This document shows, piece after piece, positions 45,573-54,777 of a DNA stretch of 64,000 nt; the first letter of the stretch is position 1, and the number at the start of each line of letters is the position of its first letter. Source of the DNA: Luteimonas sp. S4-F44 (GTDB taxonomy: Bacteria; Pseudomonadota; Gammaproteobacteria; Xanthomonadales; Xanthomonadaceae); assembly GCF_022637415.1 (NCBI RefSeq), contig NZ_CP093340.1, positions 2,852,001 through 2,916,000 of the forward strand, in the 5' to 3' direction. The notes beneath the pieces were generated by a model, which was not told the origin of the DNA, did not search any database, and saw nothing but the letters and a program-made list of their open reading frames with translations. Both the position numbers and the translations under genes were made by a program.

Positions 45573-46829
45573 TCACAAGTTCTTGCGCGCGGGCAGCAGC
45601 ACGTTGCCGAAGATCAGGCCGGCGATCAGCGCCATCACGATATTCATCACCAACATCGCAGCCTCCTGGCCAGCGGCAACGTCCTGCTGCTGCATCAGGT
45701 TCATCAGACCACGCAGGCTGTTGCTGCCCGGCACCAGCATGATGATGCCGGGCACCCGGATCACCGCACCCGGGCGGTCAGCCCAGCGCGCATAGCCGTT
45801 GCCGGCCGCCGTGATCACCAGGGCTGCGACAAACAGACCGATCTCCGGCCCCAGCGCCGCCCCGACCCAGCGCGAGATCAGGTACCCCGAAGCCGCTGCG
45901 GCCATGACCACCAGCACGTCGCGCTTGCCTGCGCGGAACAGGATGGCGAATGCACATGCGGCAACCACCAGCGCGCCCCATTCCACCCAGTCGGGCTGCG
46001 GCCGCAGCGCGCGCACATTCGGCGAGACGCCGAGCAACTGCGCCAGCGCCAACGCGATCACCGTGCCGATGGTCAGCTTGAGCACCGTGGTGATGGCGCC
46101 GGCGAACCGCGCGGTGCCCGACACCAGATGCTGACTGGTGAGCTCATTGATCGCGTTGGTCAGTGCCATACCCGGCAGCATCACGATCAGCGAGGCGATG
46201 ATGACCGTGTTGAGATTGAGCGGGGTCAGGAACGCCGACACGACGATGGCGACGAAGCCGGCGAGCATGCCGGCCAGCGCATCGCCGGCCTCCTTGAGCC
46301 GGGTCCCGTTGCGGGTCACCAGATCGAGCAGGCCGATCAGCAGGCCGATCGTGCCGGCGGTGGCAATGTCGGGCCAGGGTAGCCGCCACAGCCCGGCCAC
46401 ACCGGTGGCCACCAGTGCGAACCCGAGCACGTGCAGCGCTTTGCCTGCCCGGCTCGGCTGACGCTGGTCGAGCGCACGCAGCGCGGCATGCCCCTCGGCC
46501 AGGTCCATGCCACCGGCCATCACCTGCTCGGCGATCCGGTCGGTCTCGCACAGCTTGTACAGATTCACTTCGCCCGGTGGCATCCGGATCACGCGGGTGG
46601 TGTCGCTGTCGCCGGGCGGACGCAAGGGATCGCTGAACGTCAGGATCATGCCGGTAGGATTGACCCAGGGCTCGCATTCGATGCCCAGCCGCTGGGTCAC
46701 CGCGATCACCGCGCCTTCCAGGCGCTGGGCGGTCGTGCCGTAGGCGTGCAGATGCTCGGCAAGCTCGACCACGAAGGCGATGCGGGCGGCGTAGCTGGCG
46801 GAGGTCAGCGAGGCGGTCGTCGTGGACAT
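45573..46829 (-). CDS. Threonine/serine exporter family protein (ThrE-like)
   Basis: 418 residues, start 46829. The N-terminal soluble region (AELAEHLHAYGTTAQRLEGA, ECEPWVNPTGMILTFSD) is the ThrE/DUF1212 domain. It is followed by about ten membrane helices in two blocks, the second of the DUF3815 type (GIIMLVPGSNSLRGLMNLMQQQD). ThrE of Corynebacterium exports threonine and serine; single-chain versions like this are common in Proteobacteria. Substrate not proven. Divergent from the Mla-type operon. Confidence 0.87.
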   Translation of the reverse strand: MSTTTASLTSASYAARIAFVVELAEHLHAYGTTAQRLEGAVIAVTQRLGIECEPWVNPTGMILTFSDPLRPPGDSDTTRVIRMPPGEVNLYKLCETDRIAEQVMAGGMDLAEGHAALRALDQRQPSRAGKALHVLGFALVATGVAGLWRLPWPDIATAGTIGLLIGLLDLVTRNGTRLKEAGDALAGMLAGFVAIVVSAFLTPLNLNTVIIASLIVMLPGMALTNAINELTSQHLVSGTARFAGAITTVLKLTIGTVIALALAQLLGVSPNVRALRPQPDWVEWGALVVAACAFAILFRAGKRDVLVVMAAAASGYLISRWVGAALGPEIGLFVAALVITAAGNGYARWADRPGAVIRVPGIIMLVPGSNSLRGLMNLMQQQDVAAGQEAAMLVMNIVMALIAGLIFGNVLLPARKNL

Positions 46830-46941
46830 CGACACAGCATGGCATGGGCGCGCGGGCACCGCGATGCGTGATGCCCGGCGTCACATGGATTTTCGGTATT
46901 CTCATCGCTGTTTGCCCTGCCCCCGGCCACACATTCCTTAA

Positions 46942-48051
46942 ATGACCGCCTCCTCAAACGCCACGCCCAGCGCAGACGCCGACGATGCCGGCCGGCTGCG
47001 GCTGCGCGGCGATTGGACGCTCGACCATGCGGGCGCGATCGAGCGGGTGCTGCGCGAGGCCGACGACGCCGCGGACATCGATGCGACCGGCGTGGACCGG
47101 CTCGACTCGGTCGGGGTGCTACAACTGCGGCATTACGCCAGCAAGCGACAGCTCGATTTCGCCGCATTCCAATTCCGGCAGGACCATCGCGCGCTGGTCG
47201 AAGCGATCGACGAAGTGGCCGACGACCGTCCGCCGCGCAAGCGTGAGTACGGCTTCGCCGCAGCGCTCGGCCGGCTCGGCTACACGATGCACGGCAATTG
47301 GCGCGGGATCGTGTCGCTGGTGAACTTCCTGGGCGAACTGCTGGTCAAGCTCGTCCGTCTGGCCGCCTCGCCGCGCAGGCTGCGGATCACCTCCACCGTG
47401 CATCACATGGAGCAGGTCGGGCTGGACGCGGTGCCGCTGGTGGCCTTGCTGTCGTTCATGGTCGGCGCGGTGATCGCGTTCCTGGGCGCATCGGTGCTGG
47501 CCGATTTCGGTATGACGATCTTCGTCGTCGAACTGGTGTCGATCGCGTTCTTGCGCGAGTTCGGCGTGCTGTTGACCGCGATCCTGCTCGCCGGGCGGAC
47601 CGCGAGCGCGTTCACCGCGCAGATCGGTGCGATGGTCGGTCGCGAGGAGGTCGATGCGATCCGGACCCTGGGGCTGGACCCGGTCGACCTGCTGGTCATT
47701 CCGCGGGTGCTCGCTCTGATGGCGATGCTGCCGCTGCTGACCTTCATCGCGATGGTCGCGGGCCTGATCGGCGGCCTGTCGGTCGGCGCCTTCAGTCTCG
47801 ATATCCCGCCGCAGGCCTACCTGTCGCGCATGCACGAACAGATGGAGCTGCGGCATTTCCTGGTCGGCATGTCCAAGGCCCCGCTGTTTGCCATCGTCAT
47901 CGGCCTGATTGGCTGCTTGGAGGGCCTGCAGGTCGAAGGCACCGCGCAGTCGGTGGGCGAACGTACGACCTCCAGTGTGGTCCAGTCCATTTCGCTGGTC
48001 ATCGTGCTTGATGCATTCGCCGCGATCTGGTTCATGCACATGGGGTGGTGA
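46942..48051 (+). CDS. mlaE: MlaE-family ABC permease with N-terminal STAS domain
   Basis: 369-residue inner-membrane protein. Residues 1-90 form a STAS-like domain (LRLRGDWTLDHAGAIERVL, IDATGVDRLDSVGVLQL). The rest is an MlaE/YrbE permease with about five helices (FLREFGVLLTAILLAGRTASAFTAQIGAM; REEVDAIRTLGLDPVDLLVIPR). It partners the ATPase, MCE protein and lipoprotein encoded just downstream, in a system expected to move phospholipids across the periplasm. In E. coli the STAS protein (MlaB) is separate; here it is fused. No MlaC-type carrier is present. Confidence 0.9.
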   Translation: MTASSNATPSADADDAGRLRLRGDWTLDHAGAIERVLREADDAADIDATGVDRLDSVGVLQLRHYASKRQLDFAAFQFRQDHRALVEAIDEVADDRPPRKREYGFAAALGRLGYTMHGNWRGIVSLVNFLGELLVKLVRLAASPRRLRITSTVHHMEQVGLDAVPLVALLSFMVGAVIAFLGASVLADFGMTIFVVELVSIAFLREFGVLLTAILLAGRTASAFTAQIGAMVGREEVDAIRTLGLDPVDLLVIPRVLALMAMLPLLTFIAMVAGLIGGLSVGAFSLDIPPQAYLSRMHEQMELRHFLVGMSKAPLFAIVIGLIGCLEGLQVEGTAQSVGERTTSSVVQSISLVIVLDAFAAIWFMHMGW

Positions 48052-48058
48052 CATCGTG

Positions 48059-48949
48059 ATGGGTGATTCGGCAGAGCAGGCGCAGACGAGCCCGCCCGAC
48101 ACGCGGGACGGCAACGTTGTGCCCGATCGCCCGTCGCAGCCCGCCGATCACGACAGCGACGACGGCGACATCGCCATCCGCGTACGTGGGCTGGTCAACC
48201 GCTTCGGCGAGCAGGTCGTGCACGAGGACCTGGACCTGGACGTGCGTCGCGGCGAGATCCTGGGCGTGGTCGGCGGTTCGGGCACCGGCAAGTCGGTGCT
48301 GATGCGCGCGATCCTCGGCCTGCGCGCGCCGCAGGCGGGCAGCATCGAGGTCCTGGGCGCCGACGCGCTGTCGCGCGACCCCGAAAGCCGCAGCCATATC
48401 GAGCGCCACACCGGCGTGCTGTTTCAGGACGGCGCCCTGTTCTCGTCGCTGACCGTCGGCGAGAACGTGGAGGTGCCGTTGAAGGAACACCACGATGGCC
48501 TGCCCGACAAGCTGCGCTATGAGCTGGCGCTGCTGAAGGTCAAGCTCGCCGGCCTGCCGGCAGACGCGGTCGGCAAGCTGCCCTCCCAGCTCTCCGGCGG
48601 CATGCGCAAGCGGGCCGGCCTGGCGCGCGCACTGGCGCTCGACCCGCCGCTGCTGTTCCTCGACGAGCCCACGGCGGGCCTGGACCCGATCGGCGCGGCC
48701 GCATTCGACCGCCTGATCCGCACCCTGCAGGAAGCGCTGGGGTTGACCGTCTTTCTCATCACACACGACCTCGACACGCTCTACGCTATCTGTGACCGGA
48801 TTGCCGTCCTGGCGGACAAGCGGGTCATCGCGGTCGCTCCGGTCGAGGAGATCGAACGGGTCGACCACCCATGGATTCAGGATTACTTCCACGGCCCTCG
48901 CGGCCGTGCCGCACGCGATGCCAGGGCCAACGCGCCGGGAGCCCAATAG
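48059..48949 (+). CDS. mlaF: ABC transporter ATPase, MlaF family
   Basis: 296 residues, start 48059, 7 bp after the permease stop. An acidic N-terminal extension of about 38 residues precedes the ATPase core: GLVNRFGEQVVHEDLDLDV, Walker A GGSGTGKS, Q-loop LFQDGALFSSLTV, signature LSGGMRKRAGLARALA, Walker B LLFLDEPTAGLD and His switch ITHDL. It energises the Mla-type permease. The C-terminal tail beyond the fold (PWIQDYFHGPRGRAARDA) is the extension typical of MlaF, which docks on a neighbouring subunit. Confidence 0.92.
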   Translation: MGDSAEQAQTSPPDTRDGNVVPDRPSQPADHDSDDGDIAIRVRGLVNRFGEQVVHEDLDLDVRRGEILGVVGGSGTGKSVLMRAILGLRAPQAGSIEVLGADALSRDPESRSHIERHTGVLFQDGALFSSLTVGENVEVPLKEHHDGLPDKLRYELALLKVKLAGLPADAVGKLPSQLSGGMRKRAGLARALALDPPLLFLDEPTAGLDPIGAAAFDRLIRTLQEALGLTVFLITHDLDTLYAICDRIAVLADKRVIAVAPVEEIERVDHPWIQDYFHGPRGRAARDARANAPGAQ

Positions 48950-48955
48950 ACGACC

Positions 48956-49882
48956 ATGGAAACCAGAGCCAACTATGTCCTGATCGGCGCGTTCACGCTC
49001 GTGGCGACGATCGCCTTGCTCGGCTTCGCGCTGTGGGCCGCCAAGTACTCGTCCGACCGAAGTTGGAACGAGTTCGACGTCGTCTTCCGCGAGCCGGTGA
49101 CCGGCCTGACCGAAGGCAGCAGCGTGCAGTACAACGGCATCGCCGTCGGCACGGTCGACAACCTGCAGTTGGCGCCGGAGGACCCGCGGCAGGTCATCGC
49201 ACGCCTGCGCATCCAGGCCAACGCGCCGGTGAAGACCGACACCCGGGCCCGGATGTCGATGACCAGCCTGACCGGCTCGCCGATCATTCAGCTCACCGGC
49301 GGCTCGCCGGACGCAGCGTTGCTCACAGTCTCCGATGGCGACGACGTGCCGGTGATCCAGACCGAGGCCTCGGCGTTGCAGAACATTTCCGACACCGCCA
49401 ACCGGTTGGTGGAACGGCTCGACCAAGTGCTGAGCGAAGAGAACGTCGCACACATCTCGCAGACGCTGGCGAACATCGAGAGCATGACGGGCGCCGTCGC
49501 GGGCCAGCGCGAGGATCTGGGCGCGATGATCGTCAACGCCCGCCGCGCCAGCGAACAGCTCGAGCAGACCCTGACCACGACCAACCGCGCGATGACCAGC
49601 TTCGATCGCGAACTGGTGCAGAAGCTGCCCGACCTCGTCGCGCGGCTCGACAGCACCCTGACTCGGCTCGACTCCGCAGCCGGCGGCGCCGATACGATCC
49701 TCAACGAGAACCGCGCCGCGATCAGCAGCTTCGCCAACGACGGCCTGTCCCAGTTGGGTCCGACGCTGGGCGAACTGCGTTCGCTGGTCCGCGACCTGCG
49801 CCGCATCAGCGACCGTCTCGACGCCAATCCCGCGCGCTACCTGCTCGGCCGCGACGCCCCGAAGGAGTTCGACCCGGAATGA
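48956..49882 (+). CDS. mlaD: MCE-domain protein (MlaD/PqiB-like)
   Basis: 308 residues. One N-terminal membrane helix (NYVLIGAFTLVATIALLGFALWAA), then the MCE domain (about 38-120: FREPVTGLTEGSSVQYNGIAVGTVDNL, DTRARMSMTSLTGSPIIQLTGG). A long coiled-coil-like region follows to about 300. MCE rings form the lipid channel on the periplasmic side of the permease. The extended coil is longer than in E. coli MlaD (183 residues) and resembles the needle-forming MCE proteins such as PqiB/LetB in having a helical tail. It overlaps the next gene by 4 bases. Confidence 0.9.
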   Translation: METRANYVLIGAFTLVATIALLGFALWAAKYSSDRSWNEFDVVFREPVTGLTEGSSVQYNGIAVGTVDNLQLAPEDPRQVIARLRIQANAPVKTDTRARMSMTSLTGSPIIQLTGGSPDAALLTVSDGDDVPVIQTEASALQNISDTANRLVERLDQVLSEENVAHISQTLANIESMTGAVAGQREDLGAMIVNARRASEQLEQTLTTTNRAMTSFDRELVQKLPDLVARLDSTLTRLDSAAGGADTILNENRAAISSFANDGLSQLGPTLGELRSLVRDLRRISDRLDANPARYLLGRDAPKEFDPE

Positions 49883-50565
49883 AACTCTCCTCGACCGCGA
49901 CCCGCGATGTCGCACGCGCGTCGACCGGCCTGATGCTGGTCGCCTTGCTCGGCGCCTGTTCGTCGCTGCTCGGCGGCAATGCCGGCGACCGCGAGCGCTC
50001 GACGATCTACGCCCCGGATCCGCGCGTGCAGACTGTGGCGCAGTGGCCGCACGCCGACTGGCAGCTGACTCTGAGCCCGCCGACTGCCGCGCGCATGATC
50101 GACAGCTTCCGCATCGCGGTGCGGCCGACGCCCAGCGAGCTGCAGGTCTACCGCAGCGCGAGCTGGGCCAAGACCCCCACCGACATGCTGCAGGACGTGG
50201 TGCTGCGCACGCTCGAGGACTCGGGCCGGATCCCGGCCGTCGCACGCCAGGGCGCGGGCATCACCGCCGACTACAAGCTGGTCATCGACCTGCGGCGCTT
50301 CGAGGCCGATTACGCCGGCAACGTGATGCCGTCGGCGACAATCGAGGCCAATGCCAAGCTGATCCACAACATCGACCAGACCGTGGTCGACTCGCGCACA
50401 TTCCTGGCCGCGATCCCCGCCAGCGGCACCGACGTCGCGCAGGTCGTCGACGCATTCGGCACCGCGTTGCAGGGCATCGGCGGCGAGATGGTCGGCTGGA
50501 TCCTGACGTCGGGCAATGCCCACGAGGCCAGCCACCACAACGGCACCGTCGTCCCACCGCGCTGA
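49879..50565 (+). CDS. ABC-type transport auxiliary lipoprotein (PqiC/DUF330-like)
   Basis: 228 residues. The lipobox LLGAC (about residues 25-29) follows a signal helix (RASTGLMLVALLGACSS). The ABC-aux_lip fold includes IYAPDPRV, RIAVRPTPSELQVYRSASWAKTP, MLQDVVLRTLEDSGRI and DYKLVIDLRRFEADY. In the Pqi system the equivalent lipoprotein PqiC sits in the outer membrane and completes the MCE tunnel. The 4-base overlap with the MCE gene shows one operon. This composition (STAS-permease, ATPase, MCE, PqiC-like) is a distinct MCE system, not canonical Mla. Confidence 0.88.
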   Translation: MKLSSTATRDVARASTGLMLVALLGACSSLLGGNAGDRERSTIYAPDPRVQTVAQWPHADWQLTLSPPTAARMIDSFRIAVRPTPSELQVYRSASWAKTPTDMLQDVVLRTLEDSGRIPAVARQGAGITADYKLVIDLRRFEADYAGNVMPSATIEANAKLIHNIDQTVVDSRTFLAAIPASGTDVAQVVDAFGTALQGIGGEMVGWILTSGNAHEASHHNGTVVPPR

Positions 50566-50599
50566 TCGTCGACGACCGCGCGGGTCGGCGGCCATCGGA

Positions 50600-51196
50600 T
50601 CAGCGCAGCACGCGCCGGAACGTGAGATTGATGCGCGGCCCGACCGGCCGCGCAGTTCTGGGCAAGGCATGCCGATAGTGGGCCTGCGTGTCGCCACGCA
50701 TCACCAGCAGGCTGCCGTGCGTCAGTTCCAGCGCGAACCGCGCCGGCAGTTGTCCGGATGGCACGTCGCGCGCCTTGAGCACAAAGCGGCGGGTCGCCCC
50801 CAAGCTCAGCGACGCAATCACCGGCCGCGGCCCGAGCTCGGGCTCGTCGTCGCTGTGCCAGCCCATCGCGTCGCGGCCGTCGCGGTAGAGATTGGCCAGC
50901 ACACTGTCGAAGGGCGTCCCGGCGGCCTTCGCCACGCGCTCGCGCACCGCGCCGAGCGCGGCCGGCCACGGCAACGGCTCGAACCGCGCCCCCGAGTAGC
51001 GATAGGTCGCCCCCGGATCCCCGATCCAGCAGCTCAGCCGCGGCGCATCGACCTGCCGCCCGAAAATGCGCAGGCGATGCGTCGTCCACGGCAACCGGGC
51101 CTGCAGCGCCGTGAACAGCGCGTCGGCCTCGGTCGCGGGCAGCCAGTCCGGATCGAAGGCGAGGTCGGCGCCAGGAAGCGCGGAGAGTGGTCGCAT
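50600..51196 (-). CDS. alkB: Alpha-ketoglutarate-dependent DNA dioxygenase AlkB (ABH2-like)
   Basis: 198-residue Fe(II)/2-oxoglutarate enzyme reversing alkylation damage on DNA bases. The start at 51196 (MRPLSALPG) matches the family N-terminus. The iron triad is His-x-Asp in GWHSDDEPELG and the distal His in HYRHALPRT; the 2-oxoglutarate Arg pair is in PRINLTFRR. NLYRDGRDAMGWHSD and IASLSLGATRRFVLK resemble the ABH2-type subgroup common in Xanthomonads. It converges on the MCE operon and diverges from the RgpF-HAD gene. Confidence 0.93.
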   Translation of the reverse strand: MRPLSALPGADLAFDPDWLPATEADALFTALQARLPWTTHRLRIFGRQVDAPRLSCWIGDPGATYRYSGARFEPLPWPAALGAVRERVAKAAGTPFDSVLANLYRDGRDAMGWHSDDEPELGPRPVIASLSLGATRRFVLKARDVPSGQLPARFALELTHGSLLVMRGDTQAHYRHALPRTARPVGPRINLTFRRVLR

Positions 51197-51281
51197 TCCT
51201 GCATCATGCCGTACACGCCCGCGCATTTGCCGCTCATCGCCCGAAGCCGCGACAATCGTCGCCTCGCCCACCCTGTCCCCC

Positions 51282-54131
51282 ATGCCCAAGTCCGACCGTC
51301 CCCATCTGCCAGCCTCGCTGAATCGGATCGATGCGCTTGCGCAGGCGATCGGCAGAGCGATCGAGGTTCGTGGCGGTGGCGTTCGCGGCGTTGTCGCCTT
51401 GGCATACCGGGCCTGGCGAATGGCCTGGGCGATCGGGCCGACCGCCCTGCTCACCCGACTACGCTTCGCAAGCACCATGCCGAGCGAAGCGGGGGTCGCG
51501 ATCTGCGATCACGCGTTTCCCGCCCCGCTGCCGCTTGCGGACGTGTCCCTGCGGATCGGCGTGATGGTGCATGTTTTCTATCCGGACCTCGCGGAAGAAC
51601 TTGCGATCGCGCTGCGACGGATGCCGACATCCTTCGTACTCATGGTCTCGATCACCGACGCCGACGCCGAAGACCACGTGCGCGCCGTGTTCTCGACCGT
51701 GCCGATGGCGCGCGACCTGGAGATCGTGCGGGTTCCCAATCGTGGCCGGGACATCGCCCCATTGGTAGCGGCCTTCCGTGAGCGGATCCTGGCCCTGGAT
51801 CTGGTCGCTCATCTGCATACGAAAAAGTCCCTGCACTCTGGCGGCAGTCAAGCGAACTGGAGATCGTATCTGGTCGCCGCGCTCTTCGGCGACGCCGACA
51901 GGATCGCCTGGCAGCTGGGGATGTTTGCCGCGGATCCGAGACTCGGCATGATCTATCCCGAGAGCCACGCGTCGGTGCCGCTGTGGGGCCACACTTGGCT
52001 GGGAAATGTGGTACCAGCTCAAGCACTGGCGACGCGGCTTGGCATCACCGTGGCGCCCCACGCCTACATCGATATGCCGGCAGGCTCGATGTTCTGGGCG
52101 CGCGTCGACGCAATCCGCCCGCTGCTTGAACTCGGCCTGCGCGTCGAGGACTTCCCCGAGGAACGCGGGCAACTCGACGGCACCCTTCAGCACGCCATCG
52201 AACGGTTGTTCGTCGCGGTGGTCCGCGCCTCCGGCCATCACGTAGGCATCTTGCCTCGCAGCGGCGCGCTGGCACTGTCGCTCGAAGGCGAGCGAAACTG
52301 GACGACCTACCTGCAAGCATCGGTGCGCGAGCGCATCCAAGCGTCTGCATTTGATGCGTCGCTCGTTTCTGTCGACATATTCGACACATTGGTACAACGT
52401 CCATTCCTGACGCCCGCCGGGGCGCGACGCTACCTGGACCGTCTGGCGCAGCGGACGCTGGGCGTCATCGACTTCATGGCGCTGCGCGAGCGCGCCGAAG
52501 CCCGCGCACGCCACGCCGCTCGACGCGATCCCCGCTTGGACGAGATCTATGCCGCCTTGTCGGCGCTCGACCCGCTCGCTCCGGTGGCCGCCCTTCAGGC
52601 ATTGGAGATCGAAACCGAGCGTCGGCTGCTGACCGCCCGCACTGCGACCGTCGACGCTGTCGACACGCTGCACCGCCAAGGCAAGCGGGTGATCGCGCTG
52701 TCGGACATGTACCTGGATACAGCCACTCTGCAGCAGGTGCTGCCTGAGGAGGTCGCTCGGTTGCCCGATACCTGGCGGGTCTCGTGCGAAACCGGGGCAC
52801 GCAAGGATGACGGCAGCGCGTGGACGACGCTCGCTGCCGAAGGCGCCAGTGTCGCGAACTGGTTGCATATTGGCGACAACGAGCATTCGGATGTCCAGCA
52901 ACCGCATTGGCAGGGCCTGCTGACCCCGGTCCACGTCCTGCGCCCCGGCGCCCTGCTGGACGTGATCCCCGGCTTGCGCCCGCTGCGCGCGCCGGCGTCG
53001 GCGTCATGGGGAGAGCAACTCCGACTCGGGTTGATCGCCAACCATGTCTCGGCGCACGTAGATATCGATCCAAAGGCCTACCTGGGCGGGGTCGCCCTTG
53101 CCCCCCGGGCACTCGGGTTCGTTGCCATCGGACCGCTGATACTCGACTACCTGACATGGTTGCTGCGGTCCGCACGCGAGCGGGGGACGTCGCATCTGCT
53201 GTTCCTGAGCCGCGAGGGGTACCTGTTGGCGCAGGCCTACACGCACCTGGCCGCTGCGTGGCCCGGCACCGCGCCACAAGGCCACTACTTTCTCGCCTCC
53301 CGGCAGGCGACCGGCATCGCGGCGCTGCGATCGATAGACGATCTCCAAGCGGTACTGGGCGGCACTTTCAACGGCACGCTTTCGGCCCTGGTCGAGGCGC
53401 GCCTTGGCACGGCGGCCGCCGAACGGCTTCGCACCCACGTCCCTGCGTCGCTCTGGAATGGCGAGCTGTTTCTTCCGGAGATGAGCAGCGACGCAGTGGA
53501 CATGCTCGCGCCAGCGCTCGATGGGCTGCTCTCGCTGGCAGCGGAGCAGCGCGCGAGCTACCGGCGTTACACACGCGGCCTGCTCGGCAATGGCGACGAC
53601 GGCAGCCTCATGGTGGCGGACCTGGGCTACGCCGGCACGATCCAGCGCCATCTGGGGCGCGTACTGGAAAGGCCAATCGATGGCGCCTACTTCGCGCTCG
53701 ATGCACGCGCGTCCTCGGTCCTGGCAGGCGTCGGCGACGCTATCGCGCGCTACCACGATGCACGCGAAGGCGAAGCGGACTCGCTGATCCTGAAACATGA
53801 CCTGCTGCTGGAAAGCCTGCTCACCGCGCCGTACGCGCAATTCACCGGCTTTTCCCCCGGCACCGACGTCATGCCCCAGCCGCTCTACGCGACGGCCGCA
53901 CCGCCCGCTTCGCAGTGGTCGATCGTGGCCGAGGTCCATGCCGGTGCGCTGGCTTTCGTCGAGACCGCGCTGGCTGCGGCCGGCCCTCTCGTCGACGAAC
54001 TGGCGTTCGATCCGGAGGCCGTACAGATCCCGCTCGACTGCGTTGGGCGAGGACGCTGGCAGGCCCCCTGGCTCGCCAGCCTGACCGTCGATGACGCCTT
54101 CACCGGCCGGGGCGCCGTACCCGCCGGATGA
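51282..54131 (+). CDS. RgpF-domain and HAD-domain polysaccharide-biosynthesis protein
   Basis: 949 residues, start 51282. Residues about 80-330 form an RgpF (rhamnan synthesis F) domain (IGVMVHVFYPDLAEEL, NRGRDIAPLVAAF, HLHTKKS, GMIYPESH, FPEERGQLDGTLQHAIERLF). A HAD-type phosphatase-like domain spans about 360-560: DIFDTLV (Asp about 365), LSDMYLD (about 473) and HIGDNEHSD (about 530). The last 350 residues (LLFLSREGYLLAQAY, VADLGYAGTIQRHLG) are the extra domain seen in COG5610-type proteins. The likely role is rhamnose-containing glycan assembly, which fits the rml genes nearby. It has no membrane helix and stands alone. Confidence 0.85.
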   Translation: MPKSDRPHLPASLNRIDALAQAIGRAIEVRGGGVRGVVALAYRAWRMAWAIGPTALLTRLRFASTMPSEAGVAICDHAFPAPLPLADVSLRIGVMVHVFYPDLAEELAIALRRMPTSFVLMVSITDADAEDHVRAVFSTVPMARDLEIVRVPNRGRDIAPLVAAFRERILALDLVAHLHTKKSLHSGGSQANWRSYLVAALFGDADRIAWQLGMFAADPRLGMIYPESHASVPLWGHTWLGNVVPAQALATRLGITVAPHAYIDMPAGSMFWARVDAIRPLLELGLRVEDFPEERGQLDGTLQHAIERLFVAVVRASGHHVGILPRSGALALSLEGERNWTTYLQASVRERIQASAFDASLVSVDIFDTLVQRPFLTPAGARRYLDRLAQRTLGVIDFMALRERAEARARHAARRDPRLDEIYAALSALDPLAPVAALQALEIETERRLLTARTATVDAVDTLHRQGKRVIALSDMYLDTATLQQVLPEEVARLPDTWRVSCETGARKDDGSAWTTLAAEGASVANWLHIGDNEHSDVQQPHWQGLLTPVHVLRPGALLDVIPGLRPLRAPASASWGEQLRLGLIANHVSAHVDIDPKAYLGGVALAPRALGFVAIGPLILDYLTWLLRSARERGTSHLLFLSREGYLLAQAYTHLAAAWPGTAPQGHYFLASRQATGIAALRSIDDLQAVLGGTFNGTLSALVEARLGTAAAERLRTHVPASLWNGELFLPEMSSDAVDMLAPALDGLLSLAAEQRASYRRYTRGLLGNGDDGSLMVADLGYAGTIQRHLGRVLERPIDGAYFALDARASSVLAGVGDAIARYHDAREGEADSLILKHDLLLESLLTAPYAQFTGFSPGTDVMPQPLYATAAPPASQWSIVAEVHAGALAFVETALAAAGPLVDELAFDPEAVQIPLDCVGRGRWQAPWLASLTVDDAFTGRGAVPAG

Positions 54132-54140
54132 ACTGGCGCC

Positions 54141-54776
54141 TCAATCGACGGTGGCGAACGCGACGCCGGTCTTGGCTTCGAGCGACTGCGCGTCCACGCC
54201 GTCGGCCATCTCGACCAAGACCAACCCATCGGGCGTGACGTCGAACACCGCCAGGTCGGTGATGATGCGATCGACCACGCCAACACCGGTCAGCGGCAGC
54301 GTGCATTCGGGCAGGATCTTGTGGCCCCCGTCCTTGGCGACGTGCTCCATCAGCACGACCACGCGCTTGACGCCGGCGACCAGATCCATCGCGCCGCCCA
54401 TGCCCTTGACCATCTTGCCGGGCACCATCCAGTTGGCGAGGTCGCCGCGATCGGTGACCTGCATCGCGCCGAGGATCGCAAGGTCGATGTGACCGCCGCG
54501 GATCATCGCGAACGAGTCGTGGCTGCCGAAGTAACTGGCGCCCGGGCGTGCAGTCACGGTCTGCTTGCCGGCGTTGATCAGGTCGGCGTCCAGTTCGTCT
54601 TCGGTCGGAAATGGGCCGATGCCCAGCAGCCCGTTCTCGGACTGCAACCAGACGTCGACACCGTCGGGAATGTGGTTGGCCACCAGCGTCGGCAGGCCGA
54701 TACCGAGATTGACGTAGGCGCCGTCGGTGAGCTCACGGGCGGCGCGCGCCGCCATCTGGTCGCGGGTCCAGGCCAT
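54141..54776 (-). CDS. scoB: 3-oxoacid CoA-transferase subunit B (LpsJ/ScoB)
   Basis: 211-residue beta subunit of succinyl-CoA:3-ketoacid CoA-transferase, carrying the catalytic Glu in [12 protein letters not shown]. Other blocks: [50 protein letters not shown]. It follows scoA after one base. In Xanthomonas campestris the pair at this position is named lpsJ/lpsI; whether it contributes to LPS or simply to ketone-body metabolism is unsettled. It is 9 bp from the convergent RgpF-HAD gene. Confidence 0.93.
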   Translation of the reverse strand: MAWTRDQMAARAARELTDGAYVNLGIGLPTLVANHIPDGVDVWLQSENGLLGIGPFPTEDELDADLINAGKQTVTARPGASYFGSHDSFAMIRGGHIDLAILGAMQVTDRGDLANWMVPGKMVKGMGGAMDLVAGVKRVVVLMEHVAKDGGHKILPECTLPLTGVGVVDRIITDLAVFDVTPDGLVLVEMADGVDAQSLEAKTGVAFATVD

Positions 54777-54777
54777 C

